From the NCBI RefSeq assembly GCF_900343125.1, contig NZ_OPYL01000002.1, forward strand, positions 62,001 through 126,000: DNA of 64,000 bases, read 5' to 3'. The notes beneath the pieces are model-generated. The model searched no databases. It worked only from the letters and a program-made list of their open reading frames with translations, and was not told the DNA's origin. This document shows, piece by piece, positions 42,749-50,924 of the stretch. Every line of letters begins with the position of its first letter. Positions within the stretch are counted from its first letter, which is position 1. The translations under genes were made by a program, and so were the position numbers. This stretch comes from Dysgonomonas sp. Marseille-P4361 (lineage in GTDB: Bacteria; Bacteroidota; Bacteroidia; Bacteroidales; Dysgonomonadaceae).

Positions 42749-42785
42749 AAGAGATGGTTGTGAAACCGTCTCTTCTTTATTTTTA
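42749..42785 (+). terminator. Orphan hairpin terminator or attenuator
   Basis: GAAGAGATGGTT pairs with AACCGTCTCTTC (one wobble, 4-base loop GTGA) and is followed by TTTATTTTT. There is no plus-strand gene for more than 850 bases upstream. Confidence 0.75.
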
Positions 42786-42800
42786 GAAATTTATTTCTTT

Positions 42801-42840
42801 TAACTAAAGAAATTAGTTTATAACTAAATCTTTTAGTTTA
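42801..42840. promoter_or_regulatory. Two tandem 20-bp operator-like dyads before the BlaI gene
   Basis: Two adjacent 20-base units, each reading TAACTAAA...TTAGTTTA with 4 variable central bases, form perfect or near-perfect inverted repeats (42801-42820 and 42821-42840). The second ends on a near-consensus -7 element TTTATTTG (42837-42844). BlaI/MecI repressors bind such A/T-rich dyads as dimers over the promoter, so this is very likely the autoregulatory site. Confidence 0.75.
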
Positions 42841-42862
42841 TTTGTATAATAAGCTTGCAACT

Positions 42863-43225
42863 ATGAAACAGTTAACTAAGAAAGAAGAAGAGATAATGAC
42901 CATCCTATGGGAAAAAGGTCCAATGCTTGTAAAAGAAATACAAGAGATTTATGAAGAACCGAAGCCCCATGTTAATACTATATCTACAATTATCCGAATA
43001 TTAGAAGATAAAGGTTTTATTAGTCATAAATCTTTGGGTAAAACCTATCAATATTTTCCTCTGATGAGTAGAGACGAGTATAGGAAAAGAACTTTGAGTG
43101 GGTTGATTAGTAAATACTTTGATGATTCCTATCTGGAAGTTGTTTCTTCTTTTATAAAAAAGGAAGAGATATCAATAGCAGAGTTAAAAGAGTTAATTGC
43201 ACAAGTTGAGAAAAATAATAACTAG
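42863..43225 (+). CDS. BlaI/MecI-family repressor
   Basis: 120 residues from the ATG at 42863; a TTG seven codons upstream is in frame but lies next to the promoter and is unlikely to be used. The winged helix LTKKEEEIMTILWEKGPMLVKEIQEIYEE, then HVNTISTIIRILEDKGFISHKSLGKTYQYFPL, and the C-terminal dimerisation helices are typical. Repression is normally relieved when the partner M56 protease signals. The partner gene starts 6 bases later, so repressor and sensor are one operon, probably self-repressed by the twin dyads upstream. Confidence 0.95.
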   Translation: MKQLTKKEEEIMTILWEKGPMLVKEIQEIYEEPKPHVNTISTIIRILEDKGFISHKSLGKTYQYFPLMSRDEYRKRTLSGLISKYFDDSYLEVVSSFIKKEEISIAELKELIAQVEKNNN

Positions 43226-43231
43226 ATTATT

Positions 43232-44566
43232 ATGGGTGTATTATTTACTTATAATTTAAAGTTATCCCTATGCTTTATATTGTTTTATTTTGTATATAAA
43301 ATAATATTTAGTAGAGAAACTTTCTATAGAGCCAATAGATTGATATTGATAGGCTTCTGTTTGTTTGCTTTATTAATTCCATTTATAGAACTTAATATAG
43401 GTCGGTGGCATATACACGATACAATTAATCGCTATGAAACTTTTTTAGCCAATACATCTTCTGAATATATAAATCAATACCAGATAGGAACGCCAGCTTT
43501 AAACGAGAAAGGCCAAAACGTAGTTCCTTTTGCCGACGAAAGAATAGTACCTGAGAAAACAGAACAGTTTGCAAATCTTACTTTAGTGAATATTATCCTT
43601 CTTTTATATTTAGTTGGAATCGTATTTTTCTCAATTAAGATCATTTATCCCAATATTCTAATAATTAGATTAATATATAAATATAAAAAAAGGAAATTGG
43701 GAAAAGTGAGATTAATAATTCATGATGAGAATTATACTCCGTTTTCGTGGATGAATTATATAATTATTTCTAGAACCGATTATGTTGCGAATGGAAAGAT
43801 GATAATACAACATGAATTAGCCCATGTAAAACAATTTCATGCCATCGACTTAGTAATAATTAAGCTGCTGACAATACTTCAATGGTATAATCCCGCTATG
43901 TGGTTAATAGATAAAGAACTGCAAGATATTCATGAATATGAGGCTGATAGTTTTGTCATTGATTCAGGTATTGATGCTAAACAATATCAACTATTATTAA
44001 TAAAAGAGACCGTTGGTTCATCGCTCTTCAATTCAATGACCAACAGTCTCAATCACAGTAAACTAAAAAAAAGAATAACTATGATGTTAAAAGAAAAATC
44101 TAAAACACAGAACAGGTGGAAGTATTTATTAATACTTCCTCTAGTAGCAATTTCAGTTGCAACTTTTGCTTACGTGGAAATTCCTAAAGGTATTGAAGGT
44201 ATTCCAAGTGCCGAAATTAATGAAAAAAACCAAGAAAGAAAAAAAATTGAAGGTACATGGAGATTGGTCGAAACTAAGAATTTTGATCAAAGTACAAATG
44301 ATCAAAGTGTAAAACTGATTACAGAGGATAGTTTCGTTTGGTATCGTTATGATGCGGACGGAAATGTGCTGACTGGAGCCGGAGGAAAGTATACTTTCGA
44401 AAATGGAGAGTATGTAGAGCAAATTGATTTTACTCTTCCTACAATGAAATATTGGAAAGGGAAAAAAGCAGTAGTGAAAATTGAATTTAAAGATAATCGG
44501 ATGATTTGTAATGGGGTACTTGATGGAAAAGTGAATATAGTCGAAGAATGGGAACGGGTTAAGTAA
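43232..44566 (+). CDS. BlaR1-like M56 membrane metalloprotease with C-terminal lipocalin-like domain
   Basis: 444 residues. Transmembrane helices at about 6-24, 35-53 and 112-135, then the M56 zinc site: His194-Glu195-x2-His198 (HELAHVKQFHAID) with Glu237 in HEYEADSFVI as third ligand, and a fourth helix at about 299-316. After it comes an exported 108-residue beta domain (337-444) starting IEGTWRLVETKNFD and ending MICNGVLDGKVNIVEEWERVK, resembling DUF4488/lipocalin-like proteins. In BlaR1 this position holds a penicillin-binding sensor domain, so the beta domain is probably the signal-sensing part. It ends before a perfect hairpin. Confidence 0.9.
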   Translation: MGVLFTYNLKLSLCFILFYFVYKIIFSRETFYRANRLILIGFCLFALLIPFIELNIGRWHIHDTINRYETFLANTSSEYINQYQIGTPALNEKGQNVVPFADERIVPEKTEQFANLTLVNIILLLYLVGIVFFSIKIIYPNILIIRLIYKYKKRKLGKVRLIIHDENYTPFSWMNYIIISRTDYVANGKMIIQHELAHVKQFHAIDLVIIKLLTILQWYNPAMWLIDKELQDIHEYEADSFVIDSGIDAKQYQLLLIKETVGSSLFNSMTNSLNHSKLKKRITMMLKEKSKTQNRWKYLLILPLVAISVATFAYVEIPKGIEGIPSAEINEKNQERKKIEGTWRLVETKNFDQSTNDQSVKLITEDSFVWYRYDADGNVLTGAGGKYTFENGEYVEQIDFTLPTMKYWKGKKAVVKIEFKDNRMICNGVLDGKVNIVEEWERVK

Positions 44567-44572
44567 ATAAAA

Positions 44573-44608
44573 AAAACAGGGTAGAAATTTCTACCCTGTT
44601 TTTTTTAT
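44573..44608. terminator. Hairpin terminator after the BlaI/M56 operon
   Basis: AAACAGGGTAGAAA and TTTCTACCCTGTTT form a perfect palindrome (14-base arms with no spacer; the central bases make the loop) followed by TTTTT. Confidence 0.88.
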
Positions 44609-44655
44609 GCCATAAAATCACCTTATGTTCTTTTTGAAATAACTATATTAGCGAT

Positions 44656-45474
44656 ATGTTTGATATTCATATTTTAAATACGGGTTATTTTATGGCCGAT
44701 GGGGGTGCTATGTTTGGCGCCGTACCGAAAAAGGCCTGGCAACGGAAATATTCAGCCAATGCTGATAATTTATGTCCTTTAGTTATGCGTTGCGTTTTGG
44801 CTGTGTCCGATAAAAAGAAAATTTTAATTGATACCGGTTTAGGTGATAAGTATTTAGATAAAATAGCGTATTACCAACCTCACAAATTAGTCTCTATTCC
44901 CGAAGCTTTAGCTGAATTGGGATATACAACTGACGATATAACAGATGTGGTGCTAACCCATCTGCATTTCGACCATTGTGGCTATGCTACATATATCGAC
45001 AGCGAGAATAAACTTGTGCCTTCTTTCGCGAATGCAAAATATTGGTTGAGCGAAAAGCAGTGGAGAAATTACTTATTACCCAATCGTTTGGAGAGAGATG
45101 CAATATTTGAAGAGAATATTCTTCCAGTCTTCGAAGCTGGGCAGTTATTTTTTGTAGAGAATGATGCATCTATATACGACGGGTTTAGTTTGCGTCTCTT
45201 TAATGGACATAGCGAGGGACAGTTGGTGCCTTATATTGAAACGAAGAATGGAGTTTTTACTTTTCCGGGAGACGTTGTCCCTACAGCAGCTCATGTGTCT
45301 CTTGAGTGGATATCGGCTTATGATATTTCTGCAATAATATCGTTAAGGGAAAAAGAGAGGTTCTTATCCGAAGCACAAAAAGAAGGTTATACATTGGTCT
45401 ATTGTCACGACTCTAAAATAGAAACAAGTAAAGTAAAGACTCTGGGAGATAACTATAAAGCATTGAAGGTATAG
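44656..45474 (+). CDS. Metallo-beta-lactamase-fold hydrolase (lactonase-like)
   Basis: 272 residues. The zinc motif HLHFDHCG is His102, His104, Asp106, His107, with later His in FNGHSEGQLVP and Asp in TFPGDVVPTAAH; final His in YCHDSK. The start FDIHILNTGYFMADGGAMFGAVPKKAW resembles lactonase-like MBL proteins such as AiiA relatives, and no signal peptide is present. Substrate unknown; small-ester or lactone hydrolysis is likely from the family. It lies alone between the BlaI/M56 terminator and the XylR-type regulator. Confidence 0.93.
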   Translation: MFDIHILNTGYFMADGGAMFGAVPKKAWQRKYSANADNLCPLVMRCVLAVSDKKKILIDTGLGDKYLDKIAYYQPHKLVSIPEALAELGYTTDDITDVVLTHLHFDHCGYATYIDSENKLVPSFANAKYWLSEKQWRNYLLPNRLERDAIFEENILPVFEAGQLFFVENDASIYDGFSLRLFNGHSEGQLVPYIETKNGVFTFPGDVVPTAAHVSLEWISAYDISAIISLREKERFLSEAQKEGYTLVYCHDSKIETSKVKTLGDNYKALKV

Positions 45475-45600
45475 GAAGGAGGATGAATGTGTCTGTGGTT
45501 TCGTTTAAAATCTGCTCTATTTCATTCTTTCAAAAGTACCTATATTATACAACTAAAATAAAACTACTATCTTAGTTGAGTTTTATAAAAAATATTTGTT

Positions 45601-46770
45601 TTGGCGCGCGTAATTCTACTTACAGATTTTGGTGAAGAATATTCTAATAATCTTATGAAGGGTATTGTGCAATACTCTAGGGAGACAAGTCCATGGGTAC
45701 TCTGTAAAATGCCTCTTTCGTATAGAGATGTACATGGTATCGAAGGGGTGTTGAGATGGGCTAAAGAATGGAAAGCTGATGCTATTATCGGTCAATTCTA
45801 TAATACAGACAATGTAAGTCTGTTTAAGGAAGAAAACGTAATAGCGGTAGCTCAGGATTTTAAAGATCGCTTTACCAATATTCCTAATATAACCGGAAAT
45901 CATATTCGAGCAGGAGAAATAGGCGCAGAGCATTTTATTCAGAAAGGATTTAAGAACTATGCTTTTTTGGGAATAAAAAATGCAATATGGTCATCCGAAC
46001 GCTGCGAAGGGTTCAAAAAAGCTTTAAACAAAGTAGGGTTACTTCACAGTTTTTACGAATATCAGAAAGATGTTAGAGAAGAACTCTGGTATTATGAAGA
46101 AGACCTTGAAAAATGGTTGATAGAGCTACCAAAGCCTGTAGCTATAATGGCATGTGATGATAACCAAGCGCATCATATATCCGAAATATGCAAGTTACAT
46201 GATATTAAGATTCCGAGCGAAGTCTCTTTATTGGGAGTAGATAATGACCAAATGATATGCTTGTTATCCGATCCGCCTATTTCTTCAATAAATCAAAATA
46301 CAATAAAAGGAGGGTATCAGGTTGCAAACCTGATTGATAAATTAACCAATAACCCTCAATATAGATGGGCTAATATTGTTGTTGAGCCTACTTACATTAC
46401 TACGAGGGCATCTTCTAATATATTTTCAACCAATAATCCTCATATATCTATTGTTTTGCAATATATACATGAGAACATAAAATCTAAACTTTCGGTGCAA
46501 AGTCTGGTAAATCTTGTGCCTCTTTCGAGGCGTTCGTTAGAGCAATTGTTCAGAGAGGTTACAGGAGACTCTATTTATTCTTATATTTTAAAGTTGCGAA
46601 TCGAGAGATTCGCTTCAGAGCTGATAGAAACAGATAATCCCATTGTAGATATAGCTTTGGAACTGGGTTATATCGATTATAAAAATATCTCTCGCCAATT
46701 TAAATCATTAAAGGGGTGTACCCCTTCGGAATACCGAGAACAGAATCGAATTGACGTTTACGCAATTTGA
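45601..46770 (+). CDS. XylR/AraC-type transcriptional regulator with sugar-binding domain (TTG start)
   Basis: 389 residues: a LacI/periplasmic-binding-like N-terminal sensor (VILLTDFGEEYSNNLMKGIVQYS, then VAIMACDDNQAHHISEIC and SEVSLLGVDNDQMICLLSDPPISSI) and a C-terminal AraC domain with two helix-turn-helix units (LSVQSLVNLVPLSRRSLEQLF and IVDIALELGYIDYKNISRQF). The first in-frame start fitting the conserved opening is TTG at 45601; no ATG occurs upstream within the frame. XylR-type regulators respond to a sugar and activate catabolic genes. It lies 332 bases before the GH92 operon in the same orientation and is its probable regulator. Confidence 0.92.
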   Translation: MARVILLTDFGEEYSNNLMKGIVQYSRETSPWVLCKMPLSYRDVHGIEGVLRWAKEWKADAIIGQFYNTDNVSLFKEENVIAVAQDFKDRFTNIPNITGNHIRAGEIGAEHFIQKGFKNYAFLGIKNAIWSSERCEGFKKALNKVGLLHSFYEYQKDVREELWYYEEDLEKWLIELPKPVAIMACDDNQAHHISEICKLHDIKIPSEVSLLGVDNDQMICLLSDPPISSINQNTIKGGYQVANLIDKLTNNPQYRWANIVVEPTYITTRASSNIFSTNNPHISIVLQYIHENIKSKLSVQSLVNLVPLSRRSLEQLFREVTGDSIYSYILKLRIERFASELIETDNPIVDIALELGYIDYKNISRQFKSLKGCTPSEYREQNRIDVYAI

Positions 46771-47102
46771 GGATGTTAACACGTAAATAAAGATGCTTTG
46801 TTTGCATCTATTCATATATATTCGTAGAGTGATTTTGTTCTGTTTTCAACTCTTGTTAGAGGATGTAAATAGATGTATAACCATGGGAAATATAATCCTT
46901 TTAAGAAATACAAAAACTTTTAGACTATTAAAGATTTGGAGCAACAAACGAAATATGCCTCAGAATATTGATTGTATGCGTAAATTTTAATGGTAGTAAA
47001 GTCGGTTCAATCGTTTTATTTTATAATTATTTTATACCTAAATCTGTTTCTGCGGAGCCGAATCGGTATAAATAACAAAAAAATCAATTTATAAAGATTC
47101 TT
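46771..47102. other. Intergenic region before the GH92 operon
   Basis: 332 bases with no convincing gene; a 65-codon open frame at 46793-46990 has no coding character. No perfect TAnnTTTG toward the operon is present. A weak 7-base dyad TTATACC/GGTATAA spans 47032-47071, just before the GH92 gene, and is a possible activator-site region. Confidence 0.55.
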
Positions 47103-50036
47103 ATGAAAGCTATCTTTTCTTCATTCATTTTGTTATTCGTTATCTTGACGAGTTGTTCTTCACCAGCTAAATCTCCGATCGACTATGTAGATCCATTTAT
47201 CGGTACAGGGTTTCATGGGCATACATATCCGGGAGCAACAGTTCCATATGGTGCAGTTCAATTAAGTCCTGATACCCGTACTGGAAACTGGGATGCGTGT
47301 TCGGGCTATCATTATAGCGATAGTACAATAATAGGCTTTTCTCACACTCACCTAAGTGGAACAGGGTGTGCCGATTTGGCGGATGTGCTTTTTCATCCTA
47401 CCACCAAAGAACTGAAATTAGAACCTAAAGGCTATATTTTCGAACCCTTAGCGTTTTCTCATAAAGACGAGAAAGCTTCTGCAGGTTACTATTCAGTCAA
47501 CTTTAGACAAGATGGCATAAAGGCAGAATTAACAGCAACTCAATATGCAGGAATACATCGATATACATTCGAAAAAGATAAAAACTCAAAAATAATAATC
47601 GATCACTCCCATTTGTTAGAAAATGAAGTGATCGATATGGCATCATTCAGCGTAAATGGTAAAACAGAAGTAAGCGGAATGCGTCGCACACAGGGGTGGG
47701 TTACGAATCAGTATGTTTATTTTGTTGCCCAATTCTCAAAAGAGTTTGAAAAAGCTCAATTGATAAATAACGGGAAGGAAATAAGCCTTGACGCAACTCC
47801 TGAGGCAGGAGGTAACTTGCAAATGGTATTAGATTTCGGAACTTCGGATGGTACACCTGTTATAGTAAAAGTTGGTATATCTATAGTAAGTGAAGAAAAT
47901 GCACGAGAAAACTTAAATAATGATGTAAAAGACTTCGATTTTGATGCAGTACATCAGAAAGCAAGAGATCTTTGGACAAAGGCTCTATCCGACATCGTGG
48001 TCGAAGGTGGAACAGAAGCTCAGTTGAAAAACTTCTATACTGCTCAATATCACACAAAAATAGTTCCTAACATAGCGAGCGATGTAAATGGTCAATACAG
48101 AAGACACGATATGTCTATCGGTAATTCTGATGCACCTCGATATTCTACATTGTCGTTGTGGGATACCTTCCGAGCATGGAATCCGTTAGTAACGCTAACA
48201 AATAAAGCTTTAGTTAATGATATGGTTAACTCTATGCTGGAAATGTATCAATACAGTGCAAAAAAAGAACTTCCAATATGGCCGCTATCGGCAGGAGAGA
48301 CCGGGACTATGATTGGTTACCACGCAGTATCTGTTATTGGCGATGCTTATATGAAAGGCATAAGAGACTATGACATAGAGTTAGCATTTGAGGCAATGAA
48401 ACGCTCTTCTAATATCAATGCCAAAGCATCTGATTACTATATAAAGTATGGTTTCATACCATCAAACATAAAAAGAGAATCAGTCTCTTGCCTGCTCGAA
48501 TATGCTTATGATGACTGGGTAATAGCACAAGTGGCTAAAGACCTGGGCAAAGAAGAAGACTATAAAGAATACATGAAAAGAGCCCACAACTACATCAATG
48601 TATTTGATGGAGCAACTAAGTTTTTCAGAGGAAAGCAAATGGACGGGAATTGGGAGCCTAATTTCAACCCGTTCGAACCGGCAAGAGCTTATACTGAAGC
48701 TACAGCATGGCAATATCGTTTCTTTGTACCTCACGACGTGAATGGCATGATTCAGCTTTTTGGAGGCAAGGATGCATTTATAGAAGAACTGGATAAACTA
48801 TTTACGGTAGAGCAAGGAGTAGACGGTGAAATGGTTGATATTACCGGACTTATCGGTCAGTATGCACATGGAAATGAACCTAGCCACCATATGGCATATC
48901 TTTACAACTATGTAGGTCAACCTTGGAAAACGCAAGAAATGACACGTCGTATTCTTGACGAAATGTATTCCCCAACGCCTGAAGGTATAATTGGAAACGA
49001 AGACTGTGGACAAATGTCGGCATGGTATATTCTTACCAGTTTGGGTATGTATCCTGTAGCTCCGGGTTCGAATGAATTCGCTTTGACTACACCTCTTTTC
49101 GAAAAAGCAACGTTCAATCTTACTAATGGAAAAGTGTTAGAAATAAAAGCAAACAATCCGGCAAAGAATATCTACATAGACAAAGTTATTCTGAATGGAA
49201 ATGAGATAAAAGAAAGCTTTATCAGTTACTATCAAATAATGGAAGGCGGATTGCTTGAATTCCAACTTTCGTCTACCCCTAACAAGGAGAGGGGGACAGA
49301 CGAATCCGCATATCCTCACTCTATGACCGAAGGAGAAGTTGTTTCTATTCCATATACAACGATCTACCTTAATCTGTTCGAGACGGAAATAAAGGTTGAT
49401 TTAGGTACAGCAACAGAGGGAGCCGAAATATATTATACGATCGATGGCACTGCTCCAAGCAAGAACACATTAAAATATGAGTCTCCATTTACTATCTCAA
49501 AAACAACAGACATTAAGGCAATTGCTTTTAAAGAAGGTTTTGTAGATAGTCGTATCTTCGAGATAAAAGCAACTAAGGCAGTTTATAAAAATTCGGCTAC
49601 TATTTCCGGACAGCAAAATGGAGTGAATTATACCTATCATCATGGCAAGTTTAGCAATGTAGCAGAACTTGCAGCTTCTAAAGTTGTGGAACAAGGTACA
49701 ATGTCCGAACCTGATATCAAAAATGCAAAACAGGAAGATCATTATGGATTTGTTTACACAGGTTATATTCACGTACCCGAAGACGGAGTATATGGCTTCC
49801 TTACTCAGTCTGATGACGGTAGCGTATTGTATGTAGCGGGAGAGAAGGTTGTAGATAATGATGGTTCGCATGCAGCCATTATATCTACAGGCGAAATAGC
49901 ACTCAAGGCAGGATATCATCCCTTCAAGCTTCTTTACTTCGAAGACTATGAAGGACAAGCCTTAGCTTGGAAGTGGAGACTGCCTAAGGCTCAGGAATTT
50001 GTTCAGATTCCTGTCGAAAACTTGTTTACTAAATAA
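47103..50036 (+). CDS. GH92 alpha-mannosidase with C-terminal PA14 module, lipoprotein
   Basis: 977 residues with lipobox LTSC (Cys18). The GH92 core (about 25-750) shows FIGTGFHGHTYPGATVPYGAVQLSPD, the general acid Glu532 in TEATAWQYRFFVPHD (Glu533 in BT3990), GNEPSHHMAYLYNY and the base region GNEDCGQMSAWY with Asp634. After it come a CHB_HEX/Fn3-like strand unit (YYTIDGTAPSKNTLKYESPF, about 760-815) and a PA14-like module (about 835-977, VPEDGVYGFLTQSDDGSVLY). GH92 enzymes are calcium-dependent exo-alpha-mannosidases. First gene of a six-gene operon; its PA14 module matches that of the metallophosphoesterase three genes later. Confidence 0.96.
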   Translation: MKAIFSSFILLFVILTSCSSPAKSPIDYVDPFIGTGFHGHTYPGATVPYGAVQLSPDTRTGNWDACSGYHYSDSTIIGFSHTHLSGTGCADLADVLFHPTTKELKLEPKGYIFEPLAFSHKDEKASAGYYSVNFRQDGIKAELTATQYAGIHRYTFEKDKNSKIIIDHSHLLENEVIDMASFSVNGKTEVSGMRRTQGWVTNQYVYFVAQFSKEFEKAQLINNGKEISLDATPEAGGNLQMVLDFGTSDGTPVIVKVGISIVSEENARENLNNDVKDFDFDAVHQKARDLWTKALSDIVVEGGTEAQLKNFYTAQYHTKIVPNIASDVNGQYRRHDMSIGNSDAPRYSTLSLWDTFRAWNPLVTLTNKALVNDMVNSMLEMYQYSAKKELPIWPLSAGETGTMIGYHAVSVIGDAYMKGIRDYDIELAFEAMKRSSNINAKASDYYIKYGFIPSNIKRESVSCLLEYAYDDWVIAQVAKDLGKEEDYKEYMKRAHNYINVFDGATKFFRGKQMDGNWEPNFNPFEPARAYTEATAWQYRFFVPHDVNGMIQLFGGKDAFIEELDKLFTVEQGVDGEMVDITGLIGQYAHGNEPSHHMAYLYNYVGQPWKTQEMTRRILDEMYSPTPEGIIGNEDCGQMSAWYILTSLGMYPVAPGSNEFALTTPLFEKATFNLTNGKVLEIKANNPAKNIYIDKVILNGNEIKESFISYYQIMEGGLLEFQLSSTPNKERGTDESAYPHSMTEGEVVSIPYTTIYLNLFETEIKVDLGTATEGAEIYYTIDGTAPSKNTLKYESPFTISKTTDIKAIAFKEGFVDSRIFEIKATKAVYKNSATISGQQNGVNYTYHHGKFSNVAELAASKVVEQGTMSEPDIKNAKQEDHYGFVYTGYIHVPEDGVYGFLTQSDDGSVLYVAGEKVVDNDGSHAAIISTGEIALKAGYHPFKLLYFEDYEGQALAWKWRLPKAQEFVQIPVENLFTK

Positions 50037-50051
50037 TTAAAATATACAACC

Positions 50052-50915
50052 ATGAAAAAAAGTATTTACATCTTTTTACTCTCTGTTTTATGTTTAGGAT
50101 TATTCTCATGTAAGGATAAACCGTTGGAACTAAATGTAATGAGTTTTAATGTACGATATGATAATCCGGAAGATAGCCTGAATAGCTGGTCTTACCGAAA
50201 AGATGTTGCAAGTCAAACTATATTGAATTACGATGCAGATATAGTTGGTACTCAAGAAGTATTATCGCATCAGCTGGCTGATCTGAAGGCAGCTCTTCCT
50301 GGTTATACAGCGGTTGGTGTCGGAAGAGAAGACGGTAAAGAAGCCGGAGAGTATAGTGCATTGTTATATAAAAAAGATCGCTTCAAAGAGGTAGAATCTG
50401 GAACTTTCTGGCTAAGCGAAACTCCCGAAGTCGCAGGCTCTAAAGGATGGGATGGAGCATGCGAACGTGTTGCAACCTGGGCATTCTTGGAAGAAATAGA
50501 AAGTGGTAAAAGATTCTTTTTTATTAATACACACTTAGATCATGTAGGGAAGCTAGCTCGAATCAATGGTGCAAAACTGATGCTTGAGAAAGCAACTGCA
50601 ATAGCTGGCGATCTTCCTATGATTCTGACTGGCGATTTTAACTCAGAGCCATCTTCAGATGTTGTTCAATACCTACTAAGCGAAACTTCTACAAAAGTAT
50701 TAGTAAGTGCAGGAGATCAGGCAAAAGAGAAAAAAGGAAATAAAGGGACATTCCATAGCTTTGGTAGAATTCCTTTAGAGAAAAGACCTTTGATTGATTA
50801 TATCTTTGTAAGCAAAGGAGCAGAGATTTTGAGTTATGAAGTAATAGACGATAAATTGAATGATGTTTTCATTTCAGATCATAACCCGCTTTTCAGTAAA
50901 ATCCAAATTAAATAA
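50052..50915 (+). CDS. EEP-family phosphatase/phosphodiesterase lipoprotein
   Basis: 287 residues with lipobox LFSC (Cys20). The endonuclease/exonuclease/phosphatase fold is complete: LNVMSFNVRYDNPED, VGTQEVLSHQ, FINTHLDHVG, MILTGDFNSEPSS, LIDYIFVS and FISDHNPLF. In exported Bacteroidota members the substrate is usually a phosphate mono- or diester on a sugar or lipid rather than DNA; EEP proteins also occur, to my recollection, in yeast-mannan loci of Bacteroides. It lies 15 bases after GH92 and 9 bases before the phosphodiesterase/alkaline-phosphatase fusion. Confidence 0.93.
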   Translation: MKKSIYIFLLSVLCLGLFSCKDKPLELNVMSFNVRYDNPEDSLNSWSYRKDVASQTILNYDADIVGTQEVLSHQLADLKAALPGYTAVGVGREDGKEAGEYSALLYKKDRFKEVESGTFWLSETPEVAGSKGWDGACERVATWAFLEEIESGKRFFFINTHLDHVGKLARINGAKLMLEKATAIAGDLPMILTGDFNSEPSSDVVQYLLSETSTKVLVSAGDQAKEKKGNKGTFHSFGRIPLEKRPLIDYIFVSKGAEILSYEVIDDKLNDVFISDHNPLFSKIQIK

Positions 50916-50924
50916 TATATACCG

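Larger units (their letters stand above)
42420..42862. other. AT-rich intergenic region with orphan hairpin and twin operators
   Basis: A 443-base gap between divergent genes. It contains a terminator-like hairpin (42749-42785) with no annotated plus-strand gene before it, then two tandem 20-base dyads (42801-42840) before the BlaI gene. I find no protein-coding gene; a small RNA ending at the hairpin is possible. Confidence 0.6.

Noticed and set aside
42842-42862. Upstream TTG start for the BlaI gene
   Set aside because: It adjoins the -7 element and would begin before or at the transcription start; the ATG at 42863 gives the normal BlaI N-terminus.
46793-46990. 65-codon open frame between the XylR-type regulator and GH92
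   Set aside because: No recognisable protein, odd amino-acid make-up, no promoter or neighbour fit; probably chance in a regulatory gap.
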